From Streptomyces sp. H27-H5 (GTDB lineage: Bacteria; Actinomycetota; Actinomycetes; Streptomycetales; Streptomycetaceae), in NCBI RefSeq assembly GCF_026627505.1, contig NZ_JAPNLK010000028.1, positions 24,466 through 88,465 of the forward strand: a stretch of DNA of 64,000 nt, written 5' to 3'. Each line of letters begins with the position of its first letter. The first letter of the stretch is position 1. Positions 17,024 through 26,300 of this stretch are shown here, piece after piece. The position numbers and the translations under genes were made by a program. The notes below the pieces were generated by a model. The model saw only the letters and a list, made by a program, of their open reading frames with translations. It was not told the DNA's origin and ran no database searches.

Positions 17024-17671
17024 TCACGCGCTGAGCGGGAACTCCCGGCCCAGTTCGCGGAAGACGGCGCCGTTGAAGTCGAAGGCGCGCTTGCACTCGT
17101 CGATGATCCGCTGCTTCTCCAGGTCGTCCGCGGAGATGGCGTCCAGCAGCTCGCGGTAGGTGCGCTTGAAGGCGGCCGGGTTGGAGATGTCCGCGAACAC
17201 GTAGAAGCGCACGCCGTCGCCCTTGCGCTCGAAGCCCCAGGTGCGCTCGGCCTTGTCCCGGATGATCTGGCCGCCGGACAGGTCGCCCAGGTAGCGGGTG
17301 TAGTGGTGGGCCACGTAACCGCCCGGCCAGCCGGCCGCGCACTCGGCCACCCGGGCCGCGTACGCCTCGGTCGCCGGCAGCGCCACCAGCGACTCGCGCC
17401 ACTCGGGGCCGCGCAGGTGCGCGAGGTCCCGCTCGATCTCCGCCAGGCGCATCAGCTCGGGCCGGATGAACGGCCCGGCGACCGCGTCGTCCTTGAGGGG
17501 CTCGGCCGCGTCCTCCAGGGCCCGGTACACGAACCACAGCTGCTCGGTGTAGCGGGTGTAGGCGTCGACGCCCAGTCGGCCGCCGAGCAGATCGCTCATG
17601 AACGTCGAGGTCTCGGCCTCTGTGTGCTGCTCGTGCGAGGCGACACGGATGACCGTGGAGAAGGCGTCCAA
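17024..17671 (-). CDS. hmuO: Biliverdin-producing heme oxygenase
   Basis: A 215-aa all-helical heme oxygenase. His16 in SHEQHTEAETSTFMSDLL is the likely proximal heme ligand by comparison with Corynebacterium HmuO, and the distal-helix motif GDLSGGQ is intact. It opens heme to biliverdin, CO and Fe(II), releasing iron in the cytoplasm. The TTG start at 17671 is chosen because GGAGG precedes it at proper spacing and the length matches the family; the longer frame to 17716 would add 15 unrelated residues. A strong iron box lies about 70 bases upstream. The enzyme is intact although the neighbouring heme importer is not. Confidence 0.92.
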   Translation of the reverse strand: MDAFSTVIRVASHEQHTEAETSTFMSDLLGGRLGVDAYTRYTEQLWFVYRALEDAAEPLKDDAVAGPFIRPELMRLAEIERDLAHLRGPEWRESLVALPATEAYAARVAECAAGWPGGYVAHHYTRYLGDLSGGQIIRDKAERTWGFERKGDGVRFYVFADISNPAAFKRTYRELLDAISADDLEKQRIIDECKRAFDFNGAVFRELGREFPLSA

Positions 17672-17739
17672 GGCGGACCTCCGAGAAATCGGGGGATGAG
17701 AATGGCGTGGCGGCATCGCCGCCCCACCTCGATCCTCGT

Positions 17740-17757
17740 ACTTAGGCTTGCCTAAGT
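17740..17757. promoter_or_regulatory. Iron box upstream of the heme oxygenase gene
   Basis: ACTTAGGCTTGCCTAAGT is a perfect inverted repeat (8-bp arms, 2-bp centre) and fits the core of the DmdR1/IdeR iron box (TTAGGCT..CCTAA). It sits between the heme oxygenase start and map, so heme oxygenase should be derepressed under iron limitation. Confidence 0.8.
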
Positions 17758-17819
17758 CAATGTGTTCCCGACGTCCTGTCGGTAAAAATTCGCCCGGCCC
17801 GGAGGCCCTCCGACAGGGC

Positions 17820-18677
17820 CTAGGGCAGCGTGAGGATCTCCGCTCCCGTGTCGGTCACGACCAGTGTGTGCTCGAACTGCGCCGTCCGCTTGCGGTCCTT
17901 CGTGACGACCGTCCAGCCGTCGTCCCACATGTCGTACTCGTGGGTGCCGAGCGTGAGCATCGGCTCGATCGTGAAGGTCATGCCGGGCTCGATGATCGTG
18001 GTGGCGTGCGGGCTGTCGTAGTGCGGGACGATCAGGCCGGAGTGGAAGGACGTGCTGATGCCGTGCCCGGTGAAGTCCCGGACCACCCCGTAGCCGAAGC
18101 GCTTCGCGTACGACTCGATGACCCGACCGATGATGTTGATCTGCCGGCCGGGCTTGACCGACTTGATGGCACGGTTCAAGGACTCGCGGGTGCGCTCCAC
18201 CAGCAGGCGCGACTCCTCGTCCACCTCCCCGCACAGGTAGGTGGCGTTGTTGTCGCCGTGGACCCCGCCGATGTACGCGGTCACGTCGAGGTTCACGATG
18301 TCGCCGTCGCGCAGGACGGTCGAGTCGGGGATGCCGTGACAGATGACCTCGTTGACGGAGGAGCACAGGGACTTGGGGAAGCCCCGGTAGCCGAGCGTCG
18401 AGGGATAGGCCCCGTGGTCGCACATGTACTCGTGGGCGACCTTGTCGAGCGCGTCGGTGGTCACCCCCGGCGCGATGTGCTTGGCGGCCTCCTCCATCGC
18501 CTGGGCGGCGATCCGGCCGGCGATGCGCATGGCCTCGATGGTCTCGGCGGTCTGCACCTCCGGTCCGGTGTACGGAGTGGGCGCGGGCTTGCCCACGTAC
18601 TCGGGCCGGCGGATGTTGCCGGGAACGGAACGGACGGGAGAGAGCTCGCCTGGTACGAGCAGCGACTGGCCAGACAT
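17820..18677 (-). CDS. map: Type I methionine aminopeptidase
   Basis: A 285-aa metallo-enzyme that removes the initiator Met from nascent proteins. The metal-ligand pattern of the family is visible: NLDVTAYIGGVHGDNNAT (two aspartates), FTGHGISTSFHSG (His), and TFTIEPMLTLG plus QFEHTLVVT (two glutamates). The N-terminal extension of about 40 residues is the form common in actinobacteria, although the SH3-binding-like sequence is not obvious. ATG 18677. Streptomyces carry more than one map gene, so this need not be the essential copy. Confidence 0.93.
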   Translation of the reverse strand: MSGQSLLVPGELSPVRSVPGNIRRPEYVGKPAPTPYTGPEVQTAETIEAMRIAGRIAAQAMEEAAKHIAPGVTTDALDKVAHEYMCDHGAYPSTLGYRGFPKSLCSSVNEVICHGIPDSTVLRDGDIVNLDVTAYIGGVHGDNNATYLCGEVDEESRLLVERTRESLNRAIKSVKPGRQINIIGRVIESYAKRFGYGVVRDFTGHGISTSFHSGLIVPHYDSPHATTIIEPGMTFTIEPMLTLGTHEYDMWDDGWTVVTKDRKRTAQFEHTLVVTDTGAEILTLP

Positions 18678-18748
18678 GCAGGCGAGTGTATCCAGCGGTG
18701 ATGGGGCAAGCTGGCGACAGAGAGCGGCACGAGAGGAGCCCGAGGACG

Positions 18749-18982
18749 ATGGCCCTGTTCAAGAAGCGCCAGGTCGGCAAGCCCGGCGAGTGGTACTACT
18801 GCCTGGTCCACAAGAAGGTCGAAGAGGGCCCCGACTGCCCGGCGAAGGACCGTTTCGGCCCCTACGCCACGCCCGAGGAGGCGACCCACGCCATGGAGAC
18901 GGCGCAGGAACGCAACCTCGAATGGCAGAACGACCCGAAATGGAACGACAAGACCCCCGAGGTGGGCGAGGAAACCCCCTGA
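18749..18982 (+). CDS. Conserved small protein of unknown function (77 aa)
   Basis: A 77-aa soluble, charged protein beginning MALFKKRQVGKPGEWYYCLVHKKVEEGP. It contains one CLVHKKVEEGPDCP segment with two cysteines and a Trp-rich C-terminus (LEWQNDPKWNDKTP). GAGGA precedes the ATG. I recognise it as a conserved actinobacterial small protein but know no function. It is divergent from map. Confidence 0.8.
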   Translation: MALFKKRQVGKPGEWYYCLVHKKVEEGPDCPAKDRFGPYATPEEATHAMETAQERNLEWQNDPKWNDKTPEVGEETP

Positions 18983-19043
18983 AACAGAGGGTGAGGCGGG
19001 CCGGCGGGGGCGGTGGGATGGCACCCCTCCCGGGCGGCGCCCC

Positions 19044-19649
19044 TCACCAGCGGCCGGGCGGCGGCGCGGTCAGCTGATCGGCCAGCCGCGCCAGCCGGTC
19101 CCGGAACCGCCGCGAGCCGCGCCGGCCCGGCGGACCGTTCTCCCCGGCCGCCGCGCTGACCAGGTGCTGCACCGTGTCCAGGTCCAGCTCGGCCGTGGCA
19201 CCCGGCACCGACAGCGCCTCGTGCGCCAACGTCCCCAGCGCGGGATCCCCGCCGTCCAGGGACAGCACGGTCGCCCCCGCCCGCCGCGCGTCGTGCACCC
19301 GCTCCAGCAGCCCCGCGTCCGGCTCCTGCGGGGCCACCACCAGCAGCGTGTGCCCGCGCCGGGCCGCCCCCAGCCGGCTCAGCCCCACCGACAGGTGCGG
19401 CGGCTCGCCCGGCAGCACACGGTGCCGCACGAGCGTCGGCGCCAGCTCCGGCAGCCCCGACCACGCCGCCTCGTCCACCAGGTGCGCGGCCATGTGCCAC
19501 GGCTCGTACCGCTCCGTCCCCACCAGCAGCAGGCCCCCGCCGGACGGAACCACCGCGCGCCGCAACGCGCCGGCGAAACCCCGGGCGGCACCCGGCCACC
19601 GCGTCCCGGCGAGAACCTCGCGCAGCAACGCCACCCTCACCGCATCCAT
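19044..19649 (-). CDS. Conserved hypothetical protein (about 200 aa)
   Basis: No family recognised. The chain has alternating alpha/beta character with LLLVGTERYEPWH, HTLLVVAPQEPDAGLLERVH and ATVLSLDGGDPALGTLAHEAL, reminiscent of a SIS/Rossmann-like sugar-phosphate-binding fold, but without a clear motif. No signal peptide or membrane segment. ATG 19649 is preferred (AGGA eight bases upstream); upstream ATGs at 19658 and 19709 are possible. Divergent from the F420 oxidoreductase gene. Confidence 0.65.
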   Translation of the reverse strand: MDAVRVALLREVLAGTRWPGAARGFAGALRRAVVPSGGGLLLVGTERYEPWHMAAHLVDEAAWSGLPELAPTLVRHRVLPGEPPHLSVGLSRLGAARRGHTLLVVAPQEPDAGLLERVHDARRAGATVLSLDGGDPALGTLAHEALSVPGATAELDLDTVQHLVSAAAGENGPPGRRGSRRFRDRLARLADQLTAPPPGRW

Positions 19650-19744
19650 GGCGGGCATCCTGCACCAGCGAAAGGGCGCGCGGGTGCGATACCGGCGGCT
19701 CCCGTCCATTCGACTGACGCGTACTCGGCAGTACTCTCGCCCCC

Positions 19745-20449
19745 ATGACTTCCTCAGACAGCACGCAGAAGCCGCCGGCCAAGGACCCCCGGGACCTGCC
19801 CGACGTCTCCGGCCTCGTGGTCGGCGTCCTCGGCGGCACCGGCGACCAGGGCCGCGGCCTCGCCTACCGGTTCGCCCGGGCCGGCCAGAAGGTGATCATC
19901 GGCTCCCGCGCCGCGGACCGCGCACAGGCGGCGGCCGAGGAGCTCGGCCTGGGCGTCGAGGGCGCCGACAACGCCGACTGCGCCCGACGCAGCGACATCG
20001 TGATCATCGCGGTGCCGTGGGAGGGCCATGCCAAGACCCTCGAAGCACTGCGCGAGGACCTCGCCGGCAAGCTCGTGGTCGACTGCGTCAACCCGCTCGG
20101 CTTCGACAAGCAGGGCGCCTACGCCCTCCCCGTCGAGGAGGGCAGCGCGGCCCAGCAGGCCGCGGCCCTGCTCCCCGACTCCCGGGTCACCGCCGCCTTC
20201 CACCACCTCTCGGCGGTACTGCTCCAGGACGAGACGGTCGAGGAGATCGACACCGACGTGATGGTCCTCGGCGAGTCCCGCGCCGACACCGACCTCGTCC
20301 AGGCCCTCGCCGCCCGCATCCCGGGCATGCGCGGCGTCTTCTCCGGCCGCCTGCGCAACGCCCACCAGGTCGAAGCCCTGGTCGCGAACCTCATCTCCAC
20401 CAACCGCCGCTACAAGGCCCACGCGGGCCTGCGCGTCACGGACGTCTGA
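19745..20449 (+). CDS. npdG: F420H2:NADPH oxidoreductase (NADPH-dependent F420 reductase)
   Basis: A 234-aa Fno/NpdG-type enzyme that passes hydride between NADPH and coenzyme F420. The N-terminal Rossmann motif VGVLGGTGDQGRGLAYRFA at 26-44 is followed by IIGSRAADRA, where the Ser-Arg pair binds the NADPH 2'-phosphate. The C-terminal AFHHLSAVLL and RNAHQVEALV segments belong to the F420 site. It supplies F420H2 for reductases in primary and secondary metabolism. Single gene with ATG 19745. Confidence 0.92.
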   Translation: MTSSDSTQKPPAKDPRDLPDVSGLVVGVLGGTGDQGRGLAYRFARAGQKVIIGSRAADRAQAAAEELGLGVEGADNADCARRSDIVIIAVPWEGHAKTLEALREDLAGKLVVDCVNPLGFDKQGAYALPVEEGSAAQQAAALLPDSRVTAAFHHLSAVLLQDETVEEIDTDVMVLGESRADTDLVQALAARIPGMRGVFSGRLRNAHQVEALVANLISTNRRYKAHAGLRVTDV

Positions 20450-20471
20450 GACGACCGCGCCCCGTCCGGGC

Positions 20472-20491
20472 GCGGGCCGGCGCCGGCCCGC
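20472..20491. terminator. Perfect 20-bp palindrome between convergent genes
   Basis: GCGGGCCGGCGCCGGCCCGC lies between npdG and the convergent TerD-nuclease gene and can form a GC-rich hairpin for both. Confidence 0.6.
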
Positions 20492-20523
20492 ACGGCCGAC
20501 CCCGAGCGGCACCGCTCGCAGGG

Positions 20524-22026
20524 TCAGCCGCGCCGGCCGGCCCGCACATCGAGCGGGCCCAGCCGCCCCACGACGCCCTGGTGGAACCGCGCCACGGCGT
20601 CGTCGACACTGCGGATGAACCCCGATTCCGTGTTGCCCCGGGTATTGCCCATCCCCTTGATGAGCGTCAGCCGGAACCCGGCCGGCGGCGCCCCGTCCCG
20701 GGGCAGCAGGTTCCCCGGCTCCGGCCGCAACCGCTCCAGGGTCCCGCGCGCCCCGATCCCGCCCTCGACCAGGCTCTCCACATGGAGGTCCGCCGGCGCC
20801 TCGGCCAGCATCCGGACCAGCCTCTTCACCGAGATCAGCGCGGAGGAGCCCTCCGGGGCGGGAACCTCCATCGAGGTCCGCACCTCTCCCGTCCGCAGAT
20901 CGGCGGTCACCGCGATGACCCCGCTCGTGCCGTCGACCCGCAGCTCCGCCGAGAGCCGGCCGTCCGCGCACAGGGTCTCGGCCGCGGCGAGCCGGCGCTC
21001 CCGGGGATCGCTGCCCCGCCGGGCCCGCTGCACCGGGAGGGCCTTTTGGCCCAGCTCCCCGCCCAGGCGCAGACAGACCTGGCGGATCAGCCGTTCCCAG
21101 CTCTCCACCACGTCGACGGCCCGCTCGTCGCCCGGGTTGAGGGTCTCGTCCTCGATGCCCTTGCGGACGGGCACCCAGGACGGTCCCATGTTCTGGAACC
21201 CGTGGCAGCCGGAGTTCTCGTGCTGGAGGTACTCCAGCAGTTCCTGGAGCAGCCAGGCGTGCGCGGGGTTGCCCACGCCCTCGTGGCGGATCAGGAGCTG
21301 GGCCTGGTGGGCCACCTCCGCCCACGACAGGTGTCAGAGGTCGACCTTGTGCTTGCGGCGCCCGTCGATCTTGACGTCGACCACGGGGGCGCCGTCGAGG
21401 GCCACGTCGTTGGAGAGCGTGATGACGGCCTCGTAGCCACGCCGCGTGGCGATGTCCATGTACGCCTGGACCTGCTCGGCCCGCAGCGGGTTCCCGTTGG
21501 TCTTCGTCTCCACGAGCGCCGTCCAGAGCTTGCCGGCGCGCTCGATCCGGATGACACCGTCCGGCCGCCGTGGGGCGTCGCCGTGGGGCAACGACACCTC
21601 CGTGAAGGTCTGCGTCCGTCCGGCGGGGGCGCCGAAGGCGGCCGTGAGCCGGCGGCCCAGCTCGGGCACCTGCGTCATGACGGCGAGCAGCACCGAGGTC
21701 GCGCGCACCTCCCGCTCCCGGTCGCTCTTGAGGGAGGGAACCGGGAAGAGCCGAGCCGGCTGCCAGGAGTCGTTCTCGGCCAGCGACTTCCTGTCGGTCG
21801 GCGTCTTCCCGAGCAACTGGACGCTGCCGTCCTCGGCCGCGGGATGGTTGTAGAAGTAGAAGTCGTCGTCCGAGCGGACCTTGCCGTGCGCGTCGAGCAG
21901 CAACACGGACACGTCGGCGTCGCCGGCGCCCGACGCGCTGGTCCAGCCCAGACTCACGACCACGGCCCCGGGGTCCTCGCCGAGAGCGGTCAGACTGACG
22001 TTCGCACCCTTTGTCATCTCCCGCAT
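20524..22026 (-). pseudogene. TerD-PD-(D/E)XK nuclease fusion, split by an in-frame TGA
   Basis: Two adjacent frames (22026 to 21334 and then to 20524) are in the same phase and separated only by TGA at 21334-21336, where the context L-stop-HLSWAEVAHQ suggests TGG (Trp) originally. Residues 1-77 are the N-terminal half of a TerD domain (MTKGANVSLTALGEDPGA). From 78 comes a nuclease-like region with Pro155-Asp156-Gly157 and Glu173-Thr-Lys175, a PD-(D/E)XK core. The second half continues with LIRHEGVGN and ENSGCHGFQNMGP. The TerD half is shorter than a normal domain of about 190 residues, so an older internal deletion is likely. ATG 22026 follows GGGGGGAAG. Ter-type stress or phage-defence role is inference. 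Confidence 0.75.
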
Positions 22027-22222
22027 GGCTTCCCCCCGGTCGTCCGGCTTCGTCCGCTCGGACGGAGCTTCGCGCACCGTATCCAGCCGGCGGACCGGCG
22101 CTCAGGCGAAGGGGGAAATGGGCGGGATGTCCCGAGGGGGTGGCGGCGGTCGGCGGCGGGGCGCGATGGGGGACACTGGAGGAACCCGACCCCCGTTCCG
22201 TGTCGCCGAGGAGCCGTGCCGC

Positions 22223-22408
22223 ATGCCCCGCCTTGCCGTGTTCGCCGTAGTCGTCTGTGCCCTGTCCGTGGCCGCGGCCGTGGTCGCCTTCGTCGAGGGC
22301 AGCTTCCTCGGGATCATCTGGGTGCTGCTGGCCGGGCTGACGTCCAACATGGCCTGGTACTACGTACGCAAGGCCAAGGCCGACAAGGCCGCCCGCGCGA
22401 ACAGCTGA
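22223..22408 (+). CDS. Small membrane protein (61 aa)
   Basis: A 61-aa protein with two hydrophobic segments (LAVFAVVVCALSVAAAVVAF and LGIIWVLLAGLTSNMAWYYV) and a basic C-terminal tail KAKADKAARANS. CGAGGAG precedes the ATG at 22223 by about ten bases. Function unknown. Divergent from the TerD-nuclease gene and convergent with the protease gene. Confidence 0.7.
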   Translation: MPRLAVFAVVVCALSVAAAVVAFVEGSFLGIIWVLLAGLTSNMAWYYVRKAKADKAARANS

Positions 22409-22457
22409 CGACGGCCGGATCCGGGGGCGTACCCCGAGCCACGGCTCGGGCCACGGC

Positions 22458-23252
22458 TCAGGCCGCGGCGCAGTAGCCGTCCGCGTCCTGCCAGAAGCGG
22501 TAGAGGTCGCGGCCGCAGTACGTCTCGAACTCGGACACGCCGAGCGCGTCGAGGATGCCGCTGACCGCGCCGAAGAAGAACGCGTTGACCTCCGGGATCC
22601 ACAGCAGCGCGAACACGCCGAGCAGGGCGAACGGCGCCAGCGGCGCCACCTGGCGGCGCACCCCGTGCGACAGCCACGGCTCGATGACCCCGTACCCGTC
22701 CAGGCCCGGCACCGGCAGGAAGTTCAGGATCGCCGCCGACACCTGGAGCAGCGCCAGGAACGCCAGCGCGAAGCGGAACGGCATCGGCACCCCGTCGAGG
22801 GCGTTCAGCCAGAACGGCGCGGTGCACACGATCGCGAAGGCCACGTTCGTCAGCGGCCCGGCGGCCGAGATCAGACTGTGCTTCCAGCGGCCGCTGATCC
22901 GGTCGCGTTCGATGTACACGGCGCCACCGGGCAGACCGAGACCACCCAGGATCACGAAGATCACCGGCAGGACGATGCTGAGCATCGCGTGCGTGTACTT
23001 CAGCGGGTTCAGCGTCAGGTAGCCCTTGGCGCCGACCGTGATGTCACCGCCGTGCAGGGCGGTCCGGGCGTGCGCGTACTCGTGCAGGCACAGCGAGACC
23101 ACCCACGCCGCCGTGACGAACAGGAACACCGCGAGGCCGGTGCTCGTCGAGTACCCCGTCCACACGGCCCACCCGGTCACCGCCATGACGGCGACGATCC
23201 CGAGGAAGACGGAACTGATCTGCCGCTCGCCGCGGCTGCCCTGGTGACCCAT
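22458..23252 (-). CDS. Site-2 protease family (M50) membrane metalloprotease
   Basis: A 264-aa protein with about six hydrophobic segments. The zinc-binding HExxH motif is HEYAH at 57-61 in the second helix, and the third ligand is in NFLPVPGLDGYG (LDG motif) in a later helix. Such enzymes cleave substrates inside the membrane; this short form without a PDZ domain is widespread in actinobacteria, with unknown substrate. ATG 23252 is preferred; the upstream frame to 23306 lacks conserved sequence. Divergent from the regulator gene that starts 62 bases away. Confidence 0.88.
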   Translation of the reverse strand: MGHQGSRGERQISSVFLGIVAVMAVTGWAVWTGYSTSTGLAVFLFVTAAWVVSLCLHEYAHARTALHGGDITVGAKGYLTLNPLKYTHAMLSIVLPVIFVILGGLGLPGGAVYIERDRISGRWKHSLISAAGPLTNVAFAIVCTAPFWLNALDGVPMPFRFALAFLALLQVSAAILNFLPVPGLDGYGVIEPWLSHGVRRQVAPLAPFALLGVFALLWIPEVNAFFFGAVSGILDALGVSEFETYCGRDLYRFWQDADGYCAAA

Positions 23253-23313
23253 GCGGCGAAACCTATCCCGGGCACGGCGACGGGTGTCCCCCGGGTACGG
23301 CGACAATGGGCCG

Positions 23314-26300
23314 GTGCGTTACGTGATTCTCGGCACCGCCCAGGCCCTCTCCGACGACGGCGACCCCGTCGCCGTCGGCGGGGCGCGGCTGCGCGCCCTC
23401 CTGACCGCCCTCGCCCTGCGCCCGGGCCGCACCGTGCCGGCCGAGCTGCTGGTCGCCGAGGTGTGGGACGGGGACCGGCCCGCCGACGCCCCGGCCGCGC
23501 TCCAGGCCCTGGTGGCGCGCCTGCGCCGGGCGATCGGGCACGCCGCCGTGCGCTCCGGGGAGGGCGGCTACCGTCTCGCCGCCGGCCGCGAGGACGTGGA
23601 CCTGTACCGCTTCGAACGGCTGGCGCGGGCCGCCGCCGCCGAGCGGGACCCGGCCGCCGCCGCGGCGCTGTACGACGAGGCCCTCGCCCTGTGGCGCGGC
23701 CCCGCGCTGGCCTCACTGCCGGATCCGGCCGGGGAGTCCGCCCGCTGGGAGGCCGTACGGGCCGACGCGCGCCGGGGCCGGCTCGCCGCGGCCCTCGCCC
23801 TCGGCGAGGCGGAGCGGATCCTGCCCGAGCTGACCGCGCTGTGCGCGGAACACCCGCTGGACGAGCCGCTGCGGGCCCTGCGGATCCGCGCCCTCGACGC
23901 CGCGGGCCGTCCGGCGGAGGCACTGGCCGCCTACGAGGACGTCCGCCGGGACCTCGCCGACCGCCTGGGCGCCGACCCCGGCCCGGAACTGCGCGCCCTC
24001 CACGCCGCCCTGCTCGCCCCGCCGGAACCCCACGCGGCACGGCCCCCGCACCCGGCGGCCGCCGCCCCGACCCCCGCGGCACGGCCCGACACCGCGCCCG
24101 CCCCGGGCGCCGACCCCGCCGCCGGCGGCAACCTGCGGGCCCGCCTCACCACCTTCGTCGGCCGCGAGGACGACATCCGCGTCATCGGCGCCGACCTAAC
24201 CCGATCCCGCCTCGTCACCCTGCTCGGGCCCGGCGGCGCCGGCAAGACCCGCCTGTCCCAGGAGGCCGCCGAGGCCCACGCCGCCGCCGGCCACCCCGAC
24301 GGGATGTGGCCCGACGGGGTGTGGCTCGTCGAACTGGCCCCCGTGGACGACCCCGAGGACGTCGCCGAAGCGGCCCTGGCCGCCCTCGGGGCCCGCCAGA
24401 CCAAGCTGCGCGGCGCCGCCGCCGAGGAACTGCGCGCGCTCACCGAGCGGGGCGGGGACGACCCGCTCGCCCGACTCGTCGAACACTGCGGCCGGCGCGA
24501 CCTCCTGCTGCTCCTCGACAACTGCGAGCACGTCATCGACGCCGCCGCCGTCCTCGCCGAACGGCTCCTCACGCACTGCCCCGGCGTCCAGATCCTCGCC
24601 ACCAGCCGGGAACCCCTCGGCGTGCCGGGGGAGGCGCTGCGCCCCGTGGAACCGCTGCCCGACCCCGTCGCACTGCGGCTGCTCGCCGACCGCGGCGCCG
24701 CCGCCCGGCCCGGCTTCCGCGTCGAGGACGACCCGGCCGCCGCCGCGGAGATCTGCCGCCGCCTCGACGGCATGCCCCTGGCCATCGAACTGGCCGCCGC
24801 CCGGCTGCGCCTGCTCACCCCCCGCCAGATCGCCGACCGGCTCGACGACCGGTTCCGCCTCCTCACCAGCGGCTCCCGCACCGTCCTGCCCCGCCAACAG
24901 ACCCTGCGGGCCGTCGTCGACTGGTCCTGGGACCTGCTCGACGCACCCGAACGGGCCGTCCTGCGACGGCTCTCCGTCTTCGCCGGCGGCTGCGACCTCG
25001 CCGCCGCCGAGGCCGTCTGCGCCGGCCCCGACGCGGACGCGGTCGTCGACGCGCTCGGCTCCCTCGTGGACAAGTCCCTCGTCGTCGCCGCCCCCGGACC
25101 CGACGGCGACATGCGCTACCGGCTGCTGGAGACCGTCGCCGAGTACGCCTCCGAGCGCCTGGACGAGGCAGCCGAGGACCGCGCCGACACCGAACGACGC
25201 CACCTCACCCACTACCGCGAACTCGCCCGCACCACCGAGCCCCTGCTGCGCGGACACGGCCAGCGCACGGCCGCCGAGCGGCTCGCCACCGAATACGAGA
25301 ACCTCCGTACCGCGCTGCGCCGCGCCGTCGCCGCCAAGGACATCGGCGAGGTGCTCTGCCTGGTGCACTCCCTCGTCTGGTACTGGCACATGCACGACCT
25401 GCGCGCCGAGTCCCGCCACTGGGCCGACGCAGCCGTCGCCCTCGGTCCGGACCCCTTCGCCCCGCCGATCGCCCCCGCCGAACCGGTCTACGAGCGGCTC
25501 GTCGACTCGCCCCCGCCCTACACCGGCGAACTGCTCGCCGAGGCCTGGCGCGGCGCCCGGATGATCCAACTCACCGCCCGCGACCAGAACAGCGGCAGCT
25601 GGAACTCCCCGGACGTCCGCCTCCAGGTCGAGGGCATGATCGCGGCCTACCGGCCCGGCCTGCCCCAGACCTGCCGGTTCCCCACCGCCCTGTGGATCTA
25701 CGCCGTGATGATCGCCGGCGATCCGGAACTGCTCCGGCGCATCATCGACGAGACCGTCGAGACCACCCGCGCCCTCGGCTACCGCTGGGAACTGGGCTCC
25801 GCGCTCCAACTGCGCGCCAACATCCGGGCGAACCGTGCCGCGTCGTTCGGCGACGCCGCCCGCGACGCCGAGGAGAGCCTCGCGCTCTTCCGCGAGCTCG
25901 GCGACGACTGGGGCTGCGCCGAGGCACTGTCCGCCCGCGCCGAAGCCCTGGAGAAACGCGGCGAGTACGCCCTGGCCGCCGCCGACTTCCAGGCCGCGAT
26001 CGAGCACGCCCAACGGCTCGGCGCCCCCGCCCAGGTCACGATCCTGCGGGTGCGGATGGCCGGCACCCTCGCCGAGGAGGGCCGGCTGGAGGAGGCGGAG
26101 GAGATCCTGACCGGGCTCCTCGCCGTCATCCGCCAGTACCGCAACGAGGCCCTGCCGGCCGCCCGCATGTTCCTCGCCGGGCTCTACGGCCGCACCGGCC
26201 GCCTCGTCGAGGCCCGCGCCGAACTCACCTCCCTGCGCGAGGAGTTCGCCTTCGGCGCGTACGCGATCTTCGACGGCTTCCTGCTCGGCGTGCTGGCCTG

